A stretch of DNA of 61,209 nucleotides from assembly GCA_001796285.1 (NCBI GenBank), contig MGMD01000017.1, positions 1 through 61,209 of the forward strand, read 5' to 3'. A program made the position numbers and the translations under genes. This DNA is from Chlamydiae bacterium RIFCSPLOWO2_12_FULL_45_20 (GTDB taxonomy: Bacteria > Chlamydiota > Chlamydiia > Chlamydiales > SM23-39). The first letter of the stretch is position 1, and each line of letters begins with the position of its first letter. Shown in pieces: positions 8,248 to 17,501 of this stretch. Below the pieces are notes generated by a model. That model had not been told where the DNA came from. It saw only the letters and a list, made by a program, of their open reading frames with translations, and searched no databases.

Positions 8248-8559
8248 GGGCATCAAATGATAGTTTAAATTGCTCATGATCCATATTGTCCCACCCACTA
8301 CAATGAGGACGATGAGAGCTGTAAAGAGGAACGTAATCATGTACCAATAGGGCCTGTTCTCAAGGCCCAAATGCATAAAAAAAACCAGCTGCAATAAAGC
8401 CTGGACAATTCCCAAGGCAAAAACTCCCATGATAAGCCCTACGTTAGTGAGGTGATAGTAAGTGACGATTCGATAGGATGCAAGAATGAGAATAACCGAT
8501 AGAATCAGCCCTATATGGAGTGGCTTTGTGCTAACAGTCCATCCATGAAATTTGTCCAT
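8245..8559 (-). CDS. cyoD: Cytochrome bo quinol oxidase subunit IV
   Basis: Small 104-residue membrane subunit with three hydrophobic helices (HIGLILSVILILASYRIVTY; LIMGVFALGIVQALLQLVFF; MITFLFTALIVLIVVGGTIW) ending NYHLMP. The motif LQLVFFMHLG is typical of CyoD, which helps assemble the binuclear centre. The start ATG at 8559 overlaps the cyoC stop by one base (TAATG), so a longer upstream frame is rejected. Its own stop codon lies within the repeat fragment 8193-8247. Last gene of the cyoABCD operon; cyoE (haem O synthase) is not in the window. Confidence 0.95.
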   Translation of the reverse strand: MDKFHGWTVSTKPLHIGLILSVILILASYRIVTYYHLTNVGLIMGVFALGIVQALLQLVFFMHLGLENRPYWYMITFLFTALIVLIVVGGTIWIMSNLNYHLMP

Positions 8560-9146
8560 TATTGAATTTCTCCCATCAAATAGACGATTGTAAAAACAAA
8601 CACCCAAAGAATATTTAAAAACTGCCAAAACATCCGCATGCAGGTAAGCCTTCGCAAGGTCTGCGCCGTGATTCCATCTTGAGCTACCGAGATGAGAATC
8701 AAAACCATCCATAGAAGCCCAAACAAAATGTGGGCGCCATGGGTGCCGACTAAGGTAAAAAAAGAGGAAAGAAAAGCGCTATTTTGCCAGCTATTGCCGC
8801 TAGCTATAAAACGAGCCAATTCCCTGCCTTCCAGGCCAAGAAATAGAACGCCTAAAAGAAAAGTAATTCCGAAGAACAACATAGCCTTGGAGGCTTGCTT
8901 TCGGTGAGCAAAAGCGCCTCCCATCCCAATCGTATAGGCACTACCAAGCAAAATAAGAGTCTGCCAAAGAGTGTAGGGAAGCTCGAATAACACATCTGGC
9001 GGAGTCCCCCCAAGTACTGATTTTCTAAGGACAGCATACACAGCAAAGAACGTTCCAAAGAGGATAAAATCTGTTAGCAGGTACATCCAAAACCCAAAAA
9101 TAGTCCTGGAATACTGGTCATGGTACATGTCAGGGAAGGCTTTCAT
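8559..9146 (-). CDS. cyoC: Cytochrome bo quinol oxidase subunit III
   Basis: A 195-residue membrane protein with five hydrophobic helices, the number expected for the bacterial quinol oxidase subunit III. Motifs: [21 protein letters not shown] near the N-terminus and [18 protein letters not shown] before the fourth helix, both matching CyoC. Start ATG overlaps the cyoB stop by four bases (ATGA), which indicates translational coupling. It stabilises subunit I in the inner membrane. Confidence 0.96.
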   Translation of the reverse strand: MKAFPDMYHDQYSRTIFGFWMYLLTDFILFGTFFAVYAVLRKSVLGGTPPDVLFELPYTLWQTLILLGSAYTIGMGGAFAHRKQASKAMLFFGITFLLGVLFLGLEGRELARFIASGNSWQNSAFLSSFFTLVGTHGAHILFGLLWMVLILISVAQDGITAQTLRRLTCMRMFWQFLNILWVFVFTIVYLMGEIQ

Positions 9147-11092
9147 GGGGACCCCTTTTCTTCTAATCGCTTTACTTCCTCTTTGGACAAGTGATAGTCA
9201 ACGTCTTTAACATAAAACCGCGTAATGATGGCTGCCAGAATTCCTACAGCGCCGAGAGCAGCCAGCCACCACATCCACCATATCACGCCAAAAGAGCAAA
9301 TAAAACTAAACAGGCCGATCCAAAAACCCACCGCTGAATTTTTCGGCATGTGGATCTCTTCGTATTCTTGGGTAGCGCGTACGCCAGATCGCTTCATTTC
9401 CCAAAATGGGTCTCTGGTCTTCACCTCGGGAGTCATGGCAAAATTATAAAAGGGAGGGGGGGAAGAGGTAGACCATTCCAGAGTTCTTCCATCCCAAGGA
9501 TCTCCCGTTGTATCACGATTTCTCTTTCTTTCTTTAATGGTTGCAAGGATTTGGAGCACCTGAAAGCCTACGCCGATAAAAATAAGGATAGCGCCCAGTG
9601 CTGCCACCACAAAAAGCGGCTGCCATGCAGACACACTATAGTGGTCCATTCTTCGAGTCGCTCCCATAAACCCGAGGATGAAGAGCGGGAAAAACGCGAC
9701 GACAAATCCAATCATCCAAAACCAAAAGGCCACTTTCCCAAAGGATTCATTCATCTTAAAACCGATAAACTTAGGAAACCAGTAGGTAAAGCCGGCAAAA
9801 AAACCAAAAAGAACCCCTCCAATAATGACAAAATGAAAGTGGGCGACTAAAAAAAGGCTGTTATGAATTTGGAAATCGGCTGCAGGAATGGACATCAACA
9901 CGCCTGTCATTCCTCCAATAGTGAAAATCAACACAAAACCTAAAAACCAATACATCGGTGTAGTAAACTGGATTTTTCCTCGGAACATGGTAAAGAGCCA
10001 GTTGAAGATTTTAACCCCTGTCGGCACTGCGATAATCATCGTCATGATCCCAAAAAAAGCGTTGACGTTGGCTCCAGCTCCCATTGTAAAAAAATGGTGA
10101 AGCCAAACGATGAAGGAAAGAACGGTGATCGCGACAATCGCCCATACCATCGAGGTGTACCCAAAGAGGCGCTTTTTTGAGAATACAGGAACTATTTCTG
10201 AAAAAATGCCAAATGCAGGCAAAACAAGGATGTACACTTCAGGGTGTCCCCAAGCCCAAAACAAATTGATGAACAGCATCGGGCTCCCGCCATAATCAGC
10301 AGTAAAAATCTTTGTGTCGATGAGCCTGTCAGTGGAGAGCATCGCAATGGTGGCTGTCAAAATGGGGAAAGCGAACACCACTAAAATCATGGTCGCCAAG
10401 ATCGCCCATACAAAAATTGGCATCCTGCGCAAAGTCATTCCTGGACAGCGCATCTTTAAGATAGTCACAAGAAAGTTGATGCCCGAAAGCATGCTTCCAA
10501 TCCCTGAAATCTGCACGGTCCAGAGCCAATAATCCACCCCAACGCCGGGGTTATATTTCAGCCCTGCCAAAGGAGGATAACAAGACCAACCAGTCCCTGC
10601 GAAAAATCCTAAGATCAAGGAAACAAAAATATACATTCCGCTAAAAGTAAAGAGCCAAAAGCTGATATTGTTTAACACCGGAAAGGCGACGTCTCTTGCA
10701 CCAATTTGGAGGGGCAAGACAAGGTTAATGAGACCAAACATCACCCCCATGCCAACAAAAAAGATCATTGTTACGCCGTGAGCAGTAAAGATCTGTTGAA
10801 AATGAGAGGCCCCTAAATAGCCAAACGATTCTCCGCAAGCAAAGGCTTGCTGGCCTCGCATCATTCCGGCATCGACAAGTCCCTTAAAAAGCATCACAAA
10901 TGAAACGACAAGATACATCATGCCGATCCGTTTATGATCGACGGATGTAAACCATTCTTTCCAAAGAGTTCCCCACTTTCTATAGTATGTAATGAGTAAA
11001 AAAGCGACGAGCCCGCCGAGCACCATGGAACCACCCGCCATATACTCGATCCAGTCGTGTTTCAAGGCCTGTTCTGATAATCTTCCAAACAT
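9143..11092 (-). CDS. cyoB: Cytochrome bo quinol oxidase subunit I
   Basis: The catalytic subunit: oxidises ubiquinol or menaquinol, reduces oxygen to water and pumps protons. At 649 residues it is close to the E. coli protein (663). Visible haem and CuB ligands: His in [10 protein letters not shown] (low-spin haem), [17 protein letters not shown] (CuB His and the cross-linked Tyr, with the D-channel Glu two residues after the His-Pro), the His pair [10 protein letters not shown], and HFHFVIIGG (haem o3 and haem b ligands). About fifteen membrane helices. It follows cyoA after 6 bases and couples to cyoC by overlap. The presence of this oxidase implies real aerobic respiration at higher oxygen. 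Confidence 0.98.
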   Translation of the reverse strand: MFGRLSEQALKHDWIEYMAGGSMVLGGLVAFLLITYYRKWGTLWKEWFTSVDHKRIGMMYLVVSFVMLFKGLVDAGMMRGQQAFACGESFGYLGASHFQQIFTAHGVTMIFFVGMGVMFGLINLVLPLQIGARDVAFPVLNNISFWLFTFSGMYIFVSLILGFFAGTGWSCYPPLAGLKYNPGVGVDYWLWTVQISGIGSMLSGINFLVTILKMRCPGMTLRRMPIFVWAILATMILVVFAFPILTATIAMLSTDRLIDTKIFTADYGGSPMLFINLFWAWGHPEVYILVLPAFGIFSEIVPVFSKKRLFGYTSMVWAIVAITVLSFIVWLHHFFTMGAGANVNAFFGIMTMIIAVPTGVKIFNWLFTMFRGKIQFTTPMYWFLGFVLIFTIGGMTGVLMSIPAADFQIHNSLFLVAHFHFVIIGGVLFGFFAGFTYWFPKFIGFKMNESFGKVAFWFWMIGFVVAFFPLFILGFMGATRRMDHYSVSAWQPLFVVAALGAILIFIGVGFQVLQILATIKERKRNRDTTGDPWDGRTLEWSTSSPPPFYNFAMTPEVKTRDPFWEMKRSGVRATQEYEEIHMPKNSAVGFWIGLFSFICSFGVIWWMWWLAALGAVGILAAIITRFYVKDVDYHLSKEEVKRLEEKGSP

Positions 11093-11098
11093 GCATTC

Positions 11099-11965
11099 CT
11101 ACTTTGTGTGGGCCATGTATTGATCGATAATACGCTCAAAAAGCTCTCGGTCCTGAAGCGAAAAAAGCTGCACGGGAGCATACGAGCTGGGTTTAACCAG
11201 CTCATTTTGATAATCGCTAAATGAAAGCCCTCTTCCGGAACTTTGCACAATTCTTACCCAGTTTTGATATTCTTCTTTTGAAGTAGCCACAGTATTAAAA
11301 TTCATGCCAGAAAACCCTTTGCCGCTGATATTGGCAGAAGCTCCCCTGAAAGTACCCTGTTTATTTGCGATGAGATACAGCTTGGATCTCATGCCAGGCA
11401 TAGCATAAATTTGCCCCCCGAGTGCGGGAATCCAAAAGGAATTCATGGGGGCGTCTGCAGTAATCTCGAACTCAATCGGCACATTTTCTGGAATGGTTAA
11501 GAGATTGATCACTGCAATTCCCTCTTCAGGGTAAATAAACAGCCATTTCCAATCCAGAGCGACGACCTGTACCTTCAGACGCTCTCCCTCTTTTCCAATC
11601 GGCTTAAAAGGACTGAGTTCATGGCTGGATTGCCAGCAAAGAATAGCCAGAATCACGATAATCACCAAGGGGACTCCCCACCAGCACATCTCTGCAATGT
11701 GATTATGCTCCCAATCGGGCTCATGCCTTGCCTTGTCGTTGTTTTCTCGATATTTCCAGGCAAAAAACAGCATCAAGATAAATACGGGAATAACAACAAT
11801 CAACATCAAAATCGATACTGTCACAATGAGATCCCGTTCTTTGACACCAACCATCCCTTGTGGATAAAGGACGACAGTCTCGTGACTCATGAAATAAAAA
11901 GCTGAAAGGGCTAAAAGCATGATACAAAGAAGAGACAAGAGAACGACTTTTATTTTTGTGCTCAT
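11099..11965 (-). CDS. cyoA: Cytochrome bo quinol oxidase subunit II
   Basis: A 288-residue membrane-anchored protein: an uncleaved N-terminal hydrophobic segment (VVLLSLLCIMLLALSAFYF), two further transmembrane helices (about residues 48-70 and 92-112) and a periplasmic cupredoxin domain. The domain has the DWKWLFIYPEEGIAVIN and NSFWIPALGGQIYAMPGM motifs of subunit II. The CuA cysteines of cytochrome c oxidases are missing (SANISGKGFSGMNF where CxExC would be), which identifies a quinol rather than cytochrome c oxidase. There is no lipobox cysteine near the N-terminus; C14 lacks the consensus context. First gene of the cyo operon; its promoter must lie in the 125-base gap before it. Confidence 0.96.
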   Translation of the reverse strand: MSTKIKVVLLSLLCIMLLALSAFYFMSHETVVLYPQGMVGVKERDLIVTVSILMLIVVIPVFILMLFFAWKYRENNDKARHEPDWEHNHIAEMCWWGVPLVIIVILAILCWQSSHELSPFKPIGKEGERLKVQVVALDWKWLFIYPEEGIAVINLLTIPENVPIEFEITADAPMNSFWIPALGGQIYAMPGMRSKLYLIANKQGTFRGASANISGKGFSGMNFNTVATSKEEYQNWVRIVQSSGRGLSFSDYQNELVKPSSYAPVQLFSLQDRELFERIIDQYMAHTK

Positions 11966-12090
11966 GAAACGCTTTTTTCGACTTTTCTCTTTCTACTAAA
12001 TGACAAGCGTGATTGTAAAGAAAATAGTTCTCGCGAAAATCTCTGCAGCGCGTTAGAATCTTACCCATCACCCATTTAAGGAGTTCAGAA

Positions 12091-12633
12091 ATGAACGCAA
12101 TTCAGTCCGAGTTCTCTTTGTTTTCTGCATTACAAACTCGTAATCAAGAAGAGCATCAGCAGCCTCGCATCCAAGCCGCATTCAAGAACTATGAAAAAAT
12201 GCTGGAGAGCTTCTCCCAAAGTTCACGTTCTGAAAATTCTTGGGAAAAATGGAGCGATTTGAATCAGTTTCTAGGCCTTCTAGACACAAAAACAAGTGTC
12301 CCTTTATTCGACACTGAAGAAAAAGCACAAAATTTTTTGTCAGCCTTCTGGAGGATCAATGGCAATGACTATCCATTGATCCAGGTAGGAGGGCATCTCA
12401 GGACGGCCTTCGATGAATTGAACTGCTTAGGGTGGATTGTATCTTATTATTGTGGAGCTCTCGACCCTTCATATCGGCAGCCGGGGCTGTGGATGCACAG
12501 CTTTCTGGAGGCTTTGGGCCGAGGTATAATACCACAGAAGGACTTAGAATCCTTTGCTACCTATTTAAGTCCCCAGGATTATGAAAAGTTCCTGGCTAAC
12601 TGTGAAACGTTTCCTCTTCGAGGTGCTTTTTGA
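12091..12633 (+). CDS. Hypothetical protein, 180 aa
   Basis: Soluble, largely helical protein with a strong ribosome site (AAGGAG) before ATG 12091. No signal peptide, membrane segment or recognised domain. The N-terminal 60 residues are polar and rich in Gln, Ser and Glu; the centre contains WRINGNDYPLIQVGGHLR and LGWIVSYYCGALDPSYR. It is divergent from cyoA (125-base gap) and its 3' end overlaps the convergent E2 gene by 38 bases. The overlap means both genes share codons for their C-termini, so one of them may be evolving under constraint from the other. Real by ribosome site and length; function unknown. Confidence 0.6.
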   Translation: MNAIQSEFSLFSALQTRNQEEHQQPRIQAAFKNYEKMLESFSQSSRSENSWEKWSDLNQFLGLLDTKTSVPLFDTEEKAQNFLSAFWRINGNDYPLIQVGGHLRTAFDELNCLGWIVSYYCGALDPSYRQPGLWMHSFLEALGRGIIPQKDLESFATYLSPQDYEKFLANCETFPLRGAF

Positions 12634-13750
12634 GCTCGTTTAAGAAACCGCAGCCATAAATGCCATCCAGAACGCGATGGTCAAAGGTCAGAGAAACAAA
12701 CATCGTACTTCGGATCGCAATGGAATCGTCGGGCATGGCTTTGACTTTCTTAGTGATGGCTCCCAATCCCACAATGGCCACCTCTGGATAACGAATAATG
12801 GGGACTCCGATCATGGTTCCGGTCATTCCAAAATTCGTCATCGTAATAGAGCCATCCTGGATCTCATCCAGGGACAGATTGTGACTCCGCGTTTTGTCGG
12901 CAAGCTGAGAGATGTATTGAGCAAGCTCAGACAGCGTCTTCTCTTGGGCGTTTTTTATAACGGGAACCATGACACCGTGGTCGACGCTGACCGCGATTCC
13001 CAAATTCACAAAACGCTTCATGACAATTGTATCCCCTTCTAATGAGGCATTGATGAGAGGATAAGCCTGAACCGCCCTTGCAATAGCCCTCGCCATAAAC
13101 GCTGTAATAGTGAGCTTGGAACCATGAGTTTCCAGAAAAGACCGCTTCTTTTCATGAATGAATTTCAAGACCTCTGTGACATCCACCTCAGTAATCAAAG
13201 AAGCATGGGGCGCTTCATAAAAAGATTTCACCATATTGTCGGCGATCGCTTTTCGCATCGAGGTCATCTTGACGCGCTCCGTGGCCATTACACACTGGCT
13301 TTTGGGCGAGTATTCGTCGACGTCTTGTTTTGTGAGCCTGCCGCCCGCTCCTCTACAAGGGATCTTTGCAATATCACTCAGTGAAAGACCTTTTTCCCTT
13401 AAAAGGCGTAGCACAGCAGGGGAAAACAAGCCTTGTCTATGAGCATCGGGAGATTCCTGTTTACAGCAGGGGCCCCCATTCTCTAAAACTCTAGCGGCAA
13501 GAGTTTCCCCAGTACTCACGATCGCAAGAGGCTCCCCCACTTGGAGCTCTACATCGACATCTGCTAAAATTTTCTCTAAAACTCCAGCTACAGGTGAGGG
13601 AATTTCGCTATTGACCTTATCCGTGGACACTTCGAGAAGAGGTTCATCAAGAGCTACAGAATCCCCTGCTTTTTTAAACCACTGAACTACTGTCGCACTG
13701 ACGATACTCTCACCGAGCTTAGGTAAGGTAATTTTTACATTTTCACTCAT
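12596..13750 (-). CDS. 2-oxoacid dehydrogenase E2 component (dihydrolipoamide acyltransferase)
   Basis: Core acyltransferase of a 2-oxoacid dehydrogenase complex, passing acyl groups to CoA. 384 residues: N-terminal lipoyl domain with the lipoylated Lys45 in VSTDKVNSE, a peripheral-subunit-binding domain (FSPAVLRLLREKGLSL through GGRLTKQDVDEY, about 108-146), and a catalytic domain with the SMRKAIADNM entry and the active-site HRVLDG (His358, Asp362). The organisation fits the branched-chain or pyruvate/oxoglutarate class also seen as CT400 in Chlamydia; the exact substrate depends on which E1 it pairs with, and none is nearby. The start overlaps the lpxK stop by four bases, so it is cotranscribed with lpxK and gmhA. 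Confidence 0.9.
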   Translation of the reverse strand: MSENVKITLPKLGESIVSATVVQWFKKAGDSVALDEPLLEVSTDKVNSEIPSPVAGVLEKILADVDVELQVGEPLAIVSTGETLAARVLENGGPCCKQESPDAHRQGLFSPAVLRLLREKGLSLSDIAKIPCRGAGGRLTKQDVDEYSPKSQCVMATERVKMTSMRKAIADNMVKSFYEAPHASLITEVDVTEVLKFIHEKKRSFLETHGSKLTITAFMARAIARAVQAYPLINASLEGDTIVMKRFVNLGIAVSVDHGVMVPVIKNAQEKTLSELAQYISQLADKTRSHNLSLDEIQDGSITMTNFGMTGTMIGVPIIRYPEVAIVGLGAITKKVKAMPDDSIAIRSTMFVSLTFDHRVLDGIYGCGFLNELKKHLEEETFHS

Positions 13751-14643
13751 AAGGTGCGCCGATTATCGATGGTTTCCTCGATTTTTTCAATCAACATTTC
13801 CCACTTTTTAGGGGAAGCCGCGATTTGAACTTCCATTTCCAAATAATAAATGGGCAAATCTGTTGTAGGGAGCTTTACCACATCCTTTTCTGTACAGAGG
13901 ATCGGCCTGACATGAGAAAATTCTTGAAGATCCGGTATTTCGTGATCGAAATAATTTCTTGTACGAATGATCTCTGCACCTAAGCTTTCCACTGTTTTTT
14001 TAAACTGGCCTGCATCAGCAATCGCTGAAAAAATATCCACTTTCCAGCCCTGAATGGTTGGAATTTCTTGAAAAGAAAGATCGAGGATTCTTTTGACAAC
14101 GAGCGTAAAATCGCTATCTGGAACAAAGACAAAGTCTGCCTTTCTATTCGGGCTGTCTCGTAAGAAACCCCAAGGGAGATAATGATCCGGCTGTTTTCTT
14201 GTAAGGAGTACGTCAATATCACGATGTAGCTTTCGATGCTGAAACCCGTCATCGAGTAAAATCAGATCCACATCTTGGATCGTCCGGGCCAGTTCTACCC
14301 GATCTTTTCCAACGCATATTCTAGCTTGAGGGAGCCTTCGGGCGAGTAAAATAGCCTCATCAGGCATCCTCCCATACCCTCTGGATAAAATCGCGACGCT
14401 TCGATGGGAAAGCGCGCGGGCTAGAGCAAGGGTAAACGGAGTTTTTCGAGTCCCTCCGGCTACAACGTTGCCAATACTGACAACAACAGGGGTCACTTTG
14501 GTGATTTTCAAAAGCGAACAGTCGTAGAGAAAATTACGGAAGAACACTGCAAGAGCGTAAAGAAAGCTAAAGGGGGCGAATACCCAAGATAGTCTTAACT
14601 CAATCAGCCTTTGGCCGAACTGCAGCCATCTATTGCGAAGCAT
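13747..14643 (-). CDS. lpxK: Tetraacyldisaccharide 4'-kinase
   Basis: Phosphorylates the lipid A disaccharide at the 4' position on the inner leaflet of the inner membrane. The 298-residue call starts at ATG 14643, overlapping the gmhA stop by 14 bases; ATG 14682 would add 13 residues. It has one N-terminal membrane-associated segment (WVFAPFSFLYALAVFF), VVVSIGNVVAGG, the SRGYGR motif and LILLDDGFQHRKLHRDIDV (DDGFQHR is diagnostic). The P-loop reads GGTRKTP, with Arg66 where most family members have Gly just before the essential Lys67. Order gmhA-lpxK-E2 on the minus strand with overlaps at both junctions suggests one operon. Confidence 0.9.
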   Translation of the reverse strand: MLRNRWLQFGQRLIELRLSWVFAPFSFLYALAVFFRNFLYDCSLLKITKVTPVVVSIGNVVAGGTRKTPFTLALARALSHRSVAILSRGYGRMPDEAILLARRLPQARICVGKDRVELARTIQDVDLILLDDGFQHRKLHRDIDVLLTRKQPDHYLPWGFLRDSPNRKADFVFVPDSDFTLVVKRILDLSFQEIPTIQGWKVDIFSAIADAGQFKKTVESLGAEIIRTRNYFDHEIPDLQEFSHVRPILCTEKDVVKLPTTDLPIYYLEMEVQIAASPKKWEMLIEKIEETIDNRRTL

Positions 14644-15214
14644 AAGAAAAAAGCTGTGCTTCAACCATTTCAATAATGACATGGATCGCCGCCATGTGCG
14701 CTTCCTGAATACGGTCAGAGTATTCAAAGCCAGAAACAATCCACTCAAGATCGGCTTGTCCTTTGATGCATCCTCCCTTTTTGCCCAAAAACGCAATAGT
14801 CCCCAACCCCAATGCTTTCGCTGCCGTCAATGCCAATGCGATATTGGGCGAATTGCCGCTTGTAGTGAGAGCAATCAACAGATCTCCGGGCTTCCCAAAA
14901 GCCTCAACGCCCCTTGCAAAAACTCTCTCGAACCCAAGGTCATTCGCCACACAGCTCATATGCCCAGGATCCGCCAAAGCGATGGCAGGGAGAGCTTCTC
15001 TTTTGTGGCGAAACTGACCGGTCAACTCTTCTGCAAAGTGCATTGCATCGCAAAGACTCCCTCCATTTCCTACAATGAGGAGTTTACAACCACTTTGAAA
15101 ACAGTGCGCAATTTGTGTGGCTGCCGCTTCCATAAAGCGAAGAGCTTCTTCTGTTTTTAATGTCTCAGCCGCTCGCACTACGGTATCCACTGATTGAAGA
15201 ATCAATCGTTTCAT
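14630..15214 (-). CDS. gmhA: Phosphoheptose isomerase
   Basis: Converts sedoheptulose 7-phosphate to D-glycero-D-manno-heptose 7-phosphate, the first step to the LPS inner-core heptose. 194 residues, full length, with a single SIS domain: VGNGGSLCDAMHFAEELTGQ near residue 48, DLLIALTTSGNSPN near 110 and the C-terminal HVIIEMVEAQLF helix. Metal-binding His and Glu residues appear in place (MHFAEE, IQEAHMAAIH). Chlamydiaceae LPS lacks heptose, so this gene marks a lineage with a fuller LPS core. The start lies only 18 bases from the start of the divergent asd gene. Confidence 0.93.
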   Translation of the reverse strand: MKRLILQSVDTVVRAAETLKTEEALRFMEAAATQIAHCFQSGCKLLIVGNGGSLCDAMHFAEELTGQFRHKREALPAIALADPGHMSCVANDLGFERVFARGVEAFGKPGDLLIALTTSGNSPNIALALTAAKALGLGTIAFLGKKGGCIKGQADLEWIVSGFEYSDRIQEAHMAAIHVIIEMVEAQLFSYASQ

Positions 15215-15232
15215 GCTAGCATCTTATCTAGG

Positions 15233-16219
15233 ATGGAGAAAAAAAAGAAAACAATATCTGTGATCGGGGCAAGCGGGGCCGTTGGAAAAGAAATTGTTAG
15301 GCTGTTAATTGAAAGACGGTTCCCATTTAAAAAACTTTTGCTCTTCGGTTCTTCCCAATCGGCAGGGAAAAGAATCTTTTCCCGCCCCGTGAAAGAGCTG
15401 GCCACTTTAGAGGGAGTTGATCTCGCTTTTTTCGCAGCGGGAAATGAAATTTCCAAAGAGTGGATTCCCAAAGCGGAGTGCACCTGTATCGACTCGAGTT
15501 CGGTTTTCCGCAAAACCTTTCCCCTCATCATTCCTGAGATCAATGCGCATGCGATGCAAGGCAACCGTTTTGCATCGCCTAATTGCGTAGCGACCCTTCT
15601 CTTAATGCCGCTCTTTCCGCTCCATCAAAAACTGAGGGCTAAGCGGATTATTCTCTCGACATACCAGGCAGCAAGCGGGGCAGGCTATCCGATGATGAAG
15701 CACCTAGAAAACGAGACAAAAGCCTGTTTGAAAAAGCGAGCCTTTCCTCCGCTCTTACCTTTTCCTTATGCTTTTAACCTTTTCCCCCATAATTCTGAGT
15801 TAGATCATTCTGGCTATGTCGATGAAGAGATAAAAATTAGAGAAGAAACGCAGATTATTCTGGAAGATAATAAACTGCAGATTAGCGCCACTTGCGTGAG
15901 AGTGCCCGTTTTAAGAGCTCACTCCCTTTCCGTCAATGTCGAATTTGCCAAGCCATTTTCCCTCCCAGACATCTATCACATTTTGAGCAGCCAGCCAGGC
16001 CTTCAAATCTTTGAGAATCGGGGAAAAAACCGCTTCCCCACGCCATGGGACGCCACGGGGAAAGAGGATGTATATTGCGGCCGTTTTCGCCTGGATCCAA
16101 CAAGAAAAAATACTCTGGAATTTTGGGTAGTCGGAGACCAGCTTTTGAAAGGAGCCGCTTTAAACGCTGTTCAGATTGCAGAACGTTGCATGATGAACCA
16201 ACCCGCTGCTAAAAAATAA
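15233..16219 (+). CDS. asd: Aspartate-semialdehyde dehydrogenase
   Basis: Reduces aspartyl phosphate to aspartate semialdehyde for lysine, diaminopimelate and threonine synthesis. From ATG 15233: 328 residues, near the family norm. NADP-binding loop VIGASGAVGKEIVRLL at residues 10-25, catalytic Cys118 in SPNCVATLLLMPL, the AASGAGYP loop, and the active-site region CVRVPVLRAHSLSVNVE with catalytic His. The frame stays open upstream to a TTG at 15194, which would overlap gmhA, so I prefer the ATG although its ribosome site is poor (TAGG touching the start). The promoter must lie inside gmhA. dapA, the next pathway gene, is 4 kb downstream. Confidence 0.93.
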   Translation: MEKKKKTISVIGASGAVGKEIVRLLIERRFPFKKLLLFGSSQSAGKRIFSRPVKELATLEGVDLAFFAAGNEISKEWIPKAECTCIDSSSVFRKTFPLIIPEINAHAMQGNRFASPNCVATLLLMPLFPLHQKLRAKRIILSTYQAASGAGYPMMKHLENETKACLKKRAFPPLLPFPYAFNLFPHNSELDHSGYVDEEIKIREETQIILEDNKLQISATCVRVPVLRAHSLSVNVEFAKPFSLPDIYHILSSQPGLQIFENRGKNRFPTPWDATGKEDVYCGRFRLDPTRKNTLEFWVVGDQLLKGAALNAVQIAERCMMNQPAAKK

Positions 16220-16220
16220 C

Positions 16221-17360
16221 CTACTTTGTAGGTACCTTCTTCATCGCGCACTCTAACCTATTTGCCCAGTCAGGCCTGATACCTAATCCCTGCATGATGG
16301 CTTCGTTGCCAGATTCTACGAATGGATCTTCTTGTAAACGGGCTAAAGCCAACTTTAAACTATCCACATTCGTTACAATAGAACACAACCGATTCTTCAC
16401 AAGGATATCTTCATAAGTATGATGGCCTACCTGAATCGTGGGAATCCCAGCAAGAACAAATTGGGGCCCCATACTCGTCTGATAATAGAGCATTCCATCA
16501 GCAACCACTTGCGCATCATCAACATTCAATGCAGAGATGAAAAATGGCGGAGCTTTCTCTACATGTTGCTCTAGCCATTGTTGGACAAGTTTCCCATCGA
16601 GATTCTTTTCCTTTGCACCTGGATGCTGTTGCAATAAGACTACAAAACGAGAAAGATCCTCTTGTTGAGAAGCGCCCTGTAAAAATGTAAGAAAAACCGG
16701 TAGGGCCTTTGAAAAATATTCCTCATTATTTCCTCCTGCATATACCAGAACCTTTTGCCCTTGATCTGTTAAAGAATAGGTAGAAAAAAGTTGGGCGCGG
16801 ATTGCACTTTGCTCTGATGCTCGTCTTTGAGCGATGTGTTCAGCTTGATGGATCGGATAATACCCCAGTCCAATTTTTTTTTGGGGAGGTAAATAAAATT
16901 CGCGGAAAGGTTCTTGATAAAGAGGTTCCTCTACAAGATTGGCATTGGCAAATAAAACTTTTTGGGCTGCACGCATTACCTGGGCCGCAACAGCGGAATA
17001 CCCCCCAGGCACATAGCCTTCAGGATTGTCATAATAAGCGAACCGTAAAGACGTTGAATTGCTAGATTGAAGGGTTTTTTGAAGAATTACATCAAATACA
17101 TGCCCTACATCTGTAATAATCACATTGGCACAAGAGCACTTCTTGGCAAGCTCAGTAGCCGCCTCTTGCTCAGAAATGTTCTCTAAGGAAAAAGGGACGA
17201 CGTTCTGAATGCCTCGCTTCTGGCATTTCTTTAAGGCAGGTCCTGTCGCATAAATCTGCACATGATAACCCTTGCGAGTTAACTCCTCGGTGAAAGTGGA
17301 AAAATGATCGGCAGGACCGCCATGACAAGCAATGAAGCAAACTACTACAGAAAGAAACAT
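16221..17360 (-). CDS. Hypothetical protein with GT-B glycosyltransferase-like layout
   Basis: A 379-residue protein. It begins with a hydrophobic strand and glycine loop (LSVVVCFIACHGGPADHF) followed by FTEELTRKGYHVQIYATG, the pattern of the first Rossmann unit in GT-B glycosyltransferases and UDP-GlcNAc 2-epimerase-like proteins. The second half has KVLVYAGGNNEEYF and later LAGIPTIQVGHHTYED, where such enzymes bind nucleotide-sugar. No catalytic motif can be assigned firmly. The first segment could instead be a signal peptide. The gene ends 2 bases from the asd stop (convergent) and is divergent from the exported protein at 17502. A function in glycan or cell-envelope chemistry is only a suggestion. 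Confidence 0.55.
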   Translation of the reverse strand: MFLSVVVCFIACHGGPADHFSTFTEELTRKGYHVQIYATGPALKKCQKRGIQNVVPFSLENISEQEAATELAKKCSCANVIITDVGHVFDVILQKTLQSSNSTSLRFAYYDNPEGYVPGGYSAVAAQVMRAAQKVLFANANLVEEPLYQEPFREFYLPPQKKIGLGYYPIHQAEHIAQRRASEQSAIRAQLFSTYSLTDQGQKVLVYAGGNNEEYFSKALPVFLTFLQGASQQEDLSRFVVLLQQHPGAKEKNLDGKLVQQWLEQHVEKAPPFFISALNVDDAQVVADGMLYYQTSMGPQFVLAGIPTIQVGHHTYEDILVKNRLCSIVTNVDSLKLALARLQEDPFVESGNEAIMQGLGIRPDWANRLECAMKKVPTK

Positions 17361-17501
17361 CGGTAAAATCCCATAAAAAGAGAGCTATTTTACTGAACTG
17401 CTGTGAAATTCACAATCCCAAAATTTTTACAACATTTACATTCCAAGTTTATAGGCAAACGTGGTACCATTCGACTTTTCTTGCTTTTATCAGGGGTTTT
17501 T

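Noticed and set aside
11099..11965. cyoA as a cytochrome c oxidase subunit II
   Set aside because: The CuA Cys ligands are absent, and the operon order is that of quinol oxidases.
11966..12090. Promoter between cyoA and the 180-aa gene
   Set aside because: A TACAAT on the minus strand exists but without a convincing -35; not specific enough to list.
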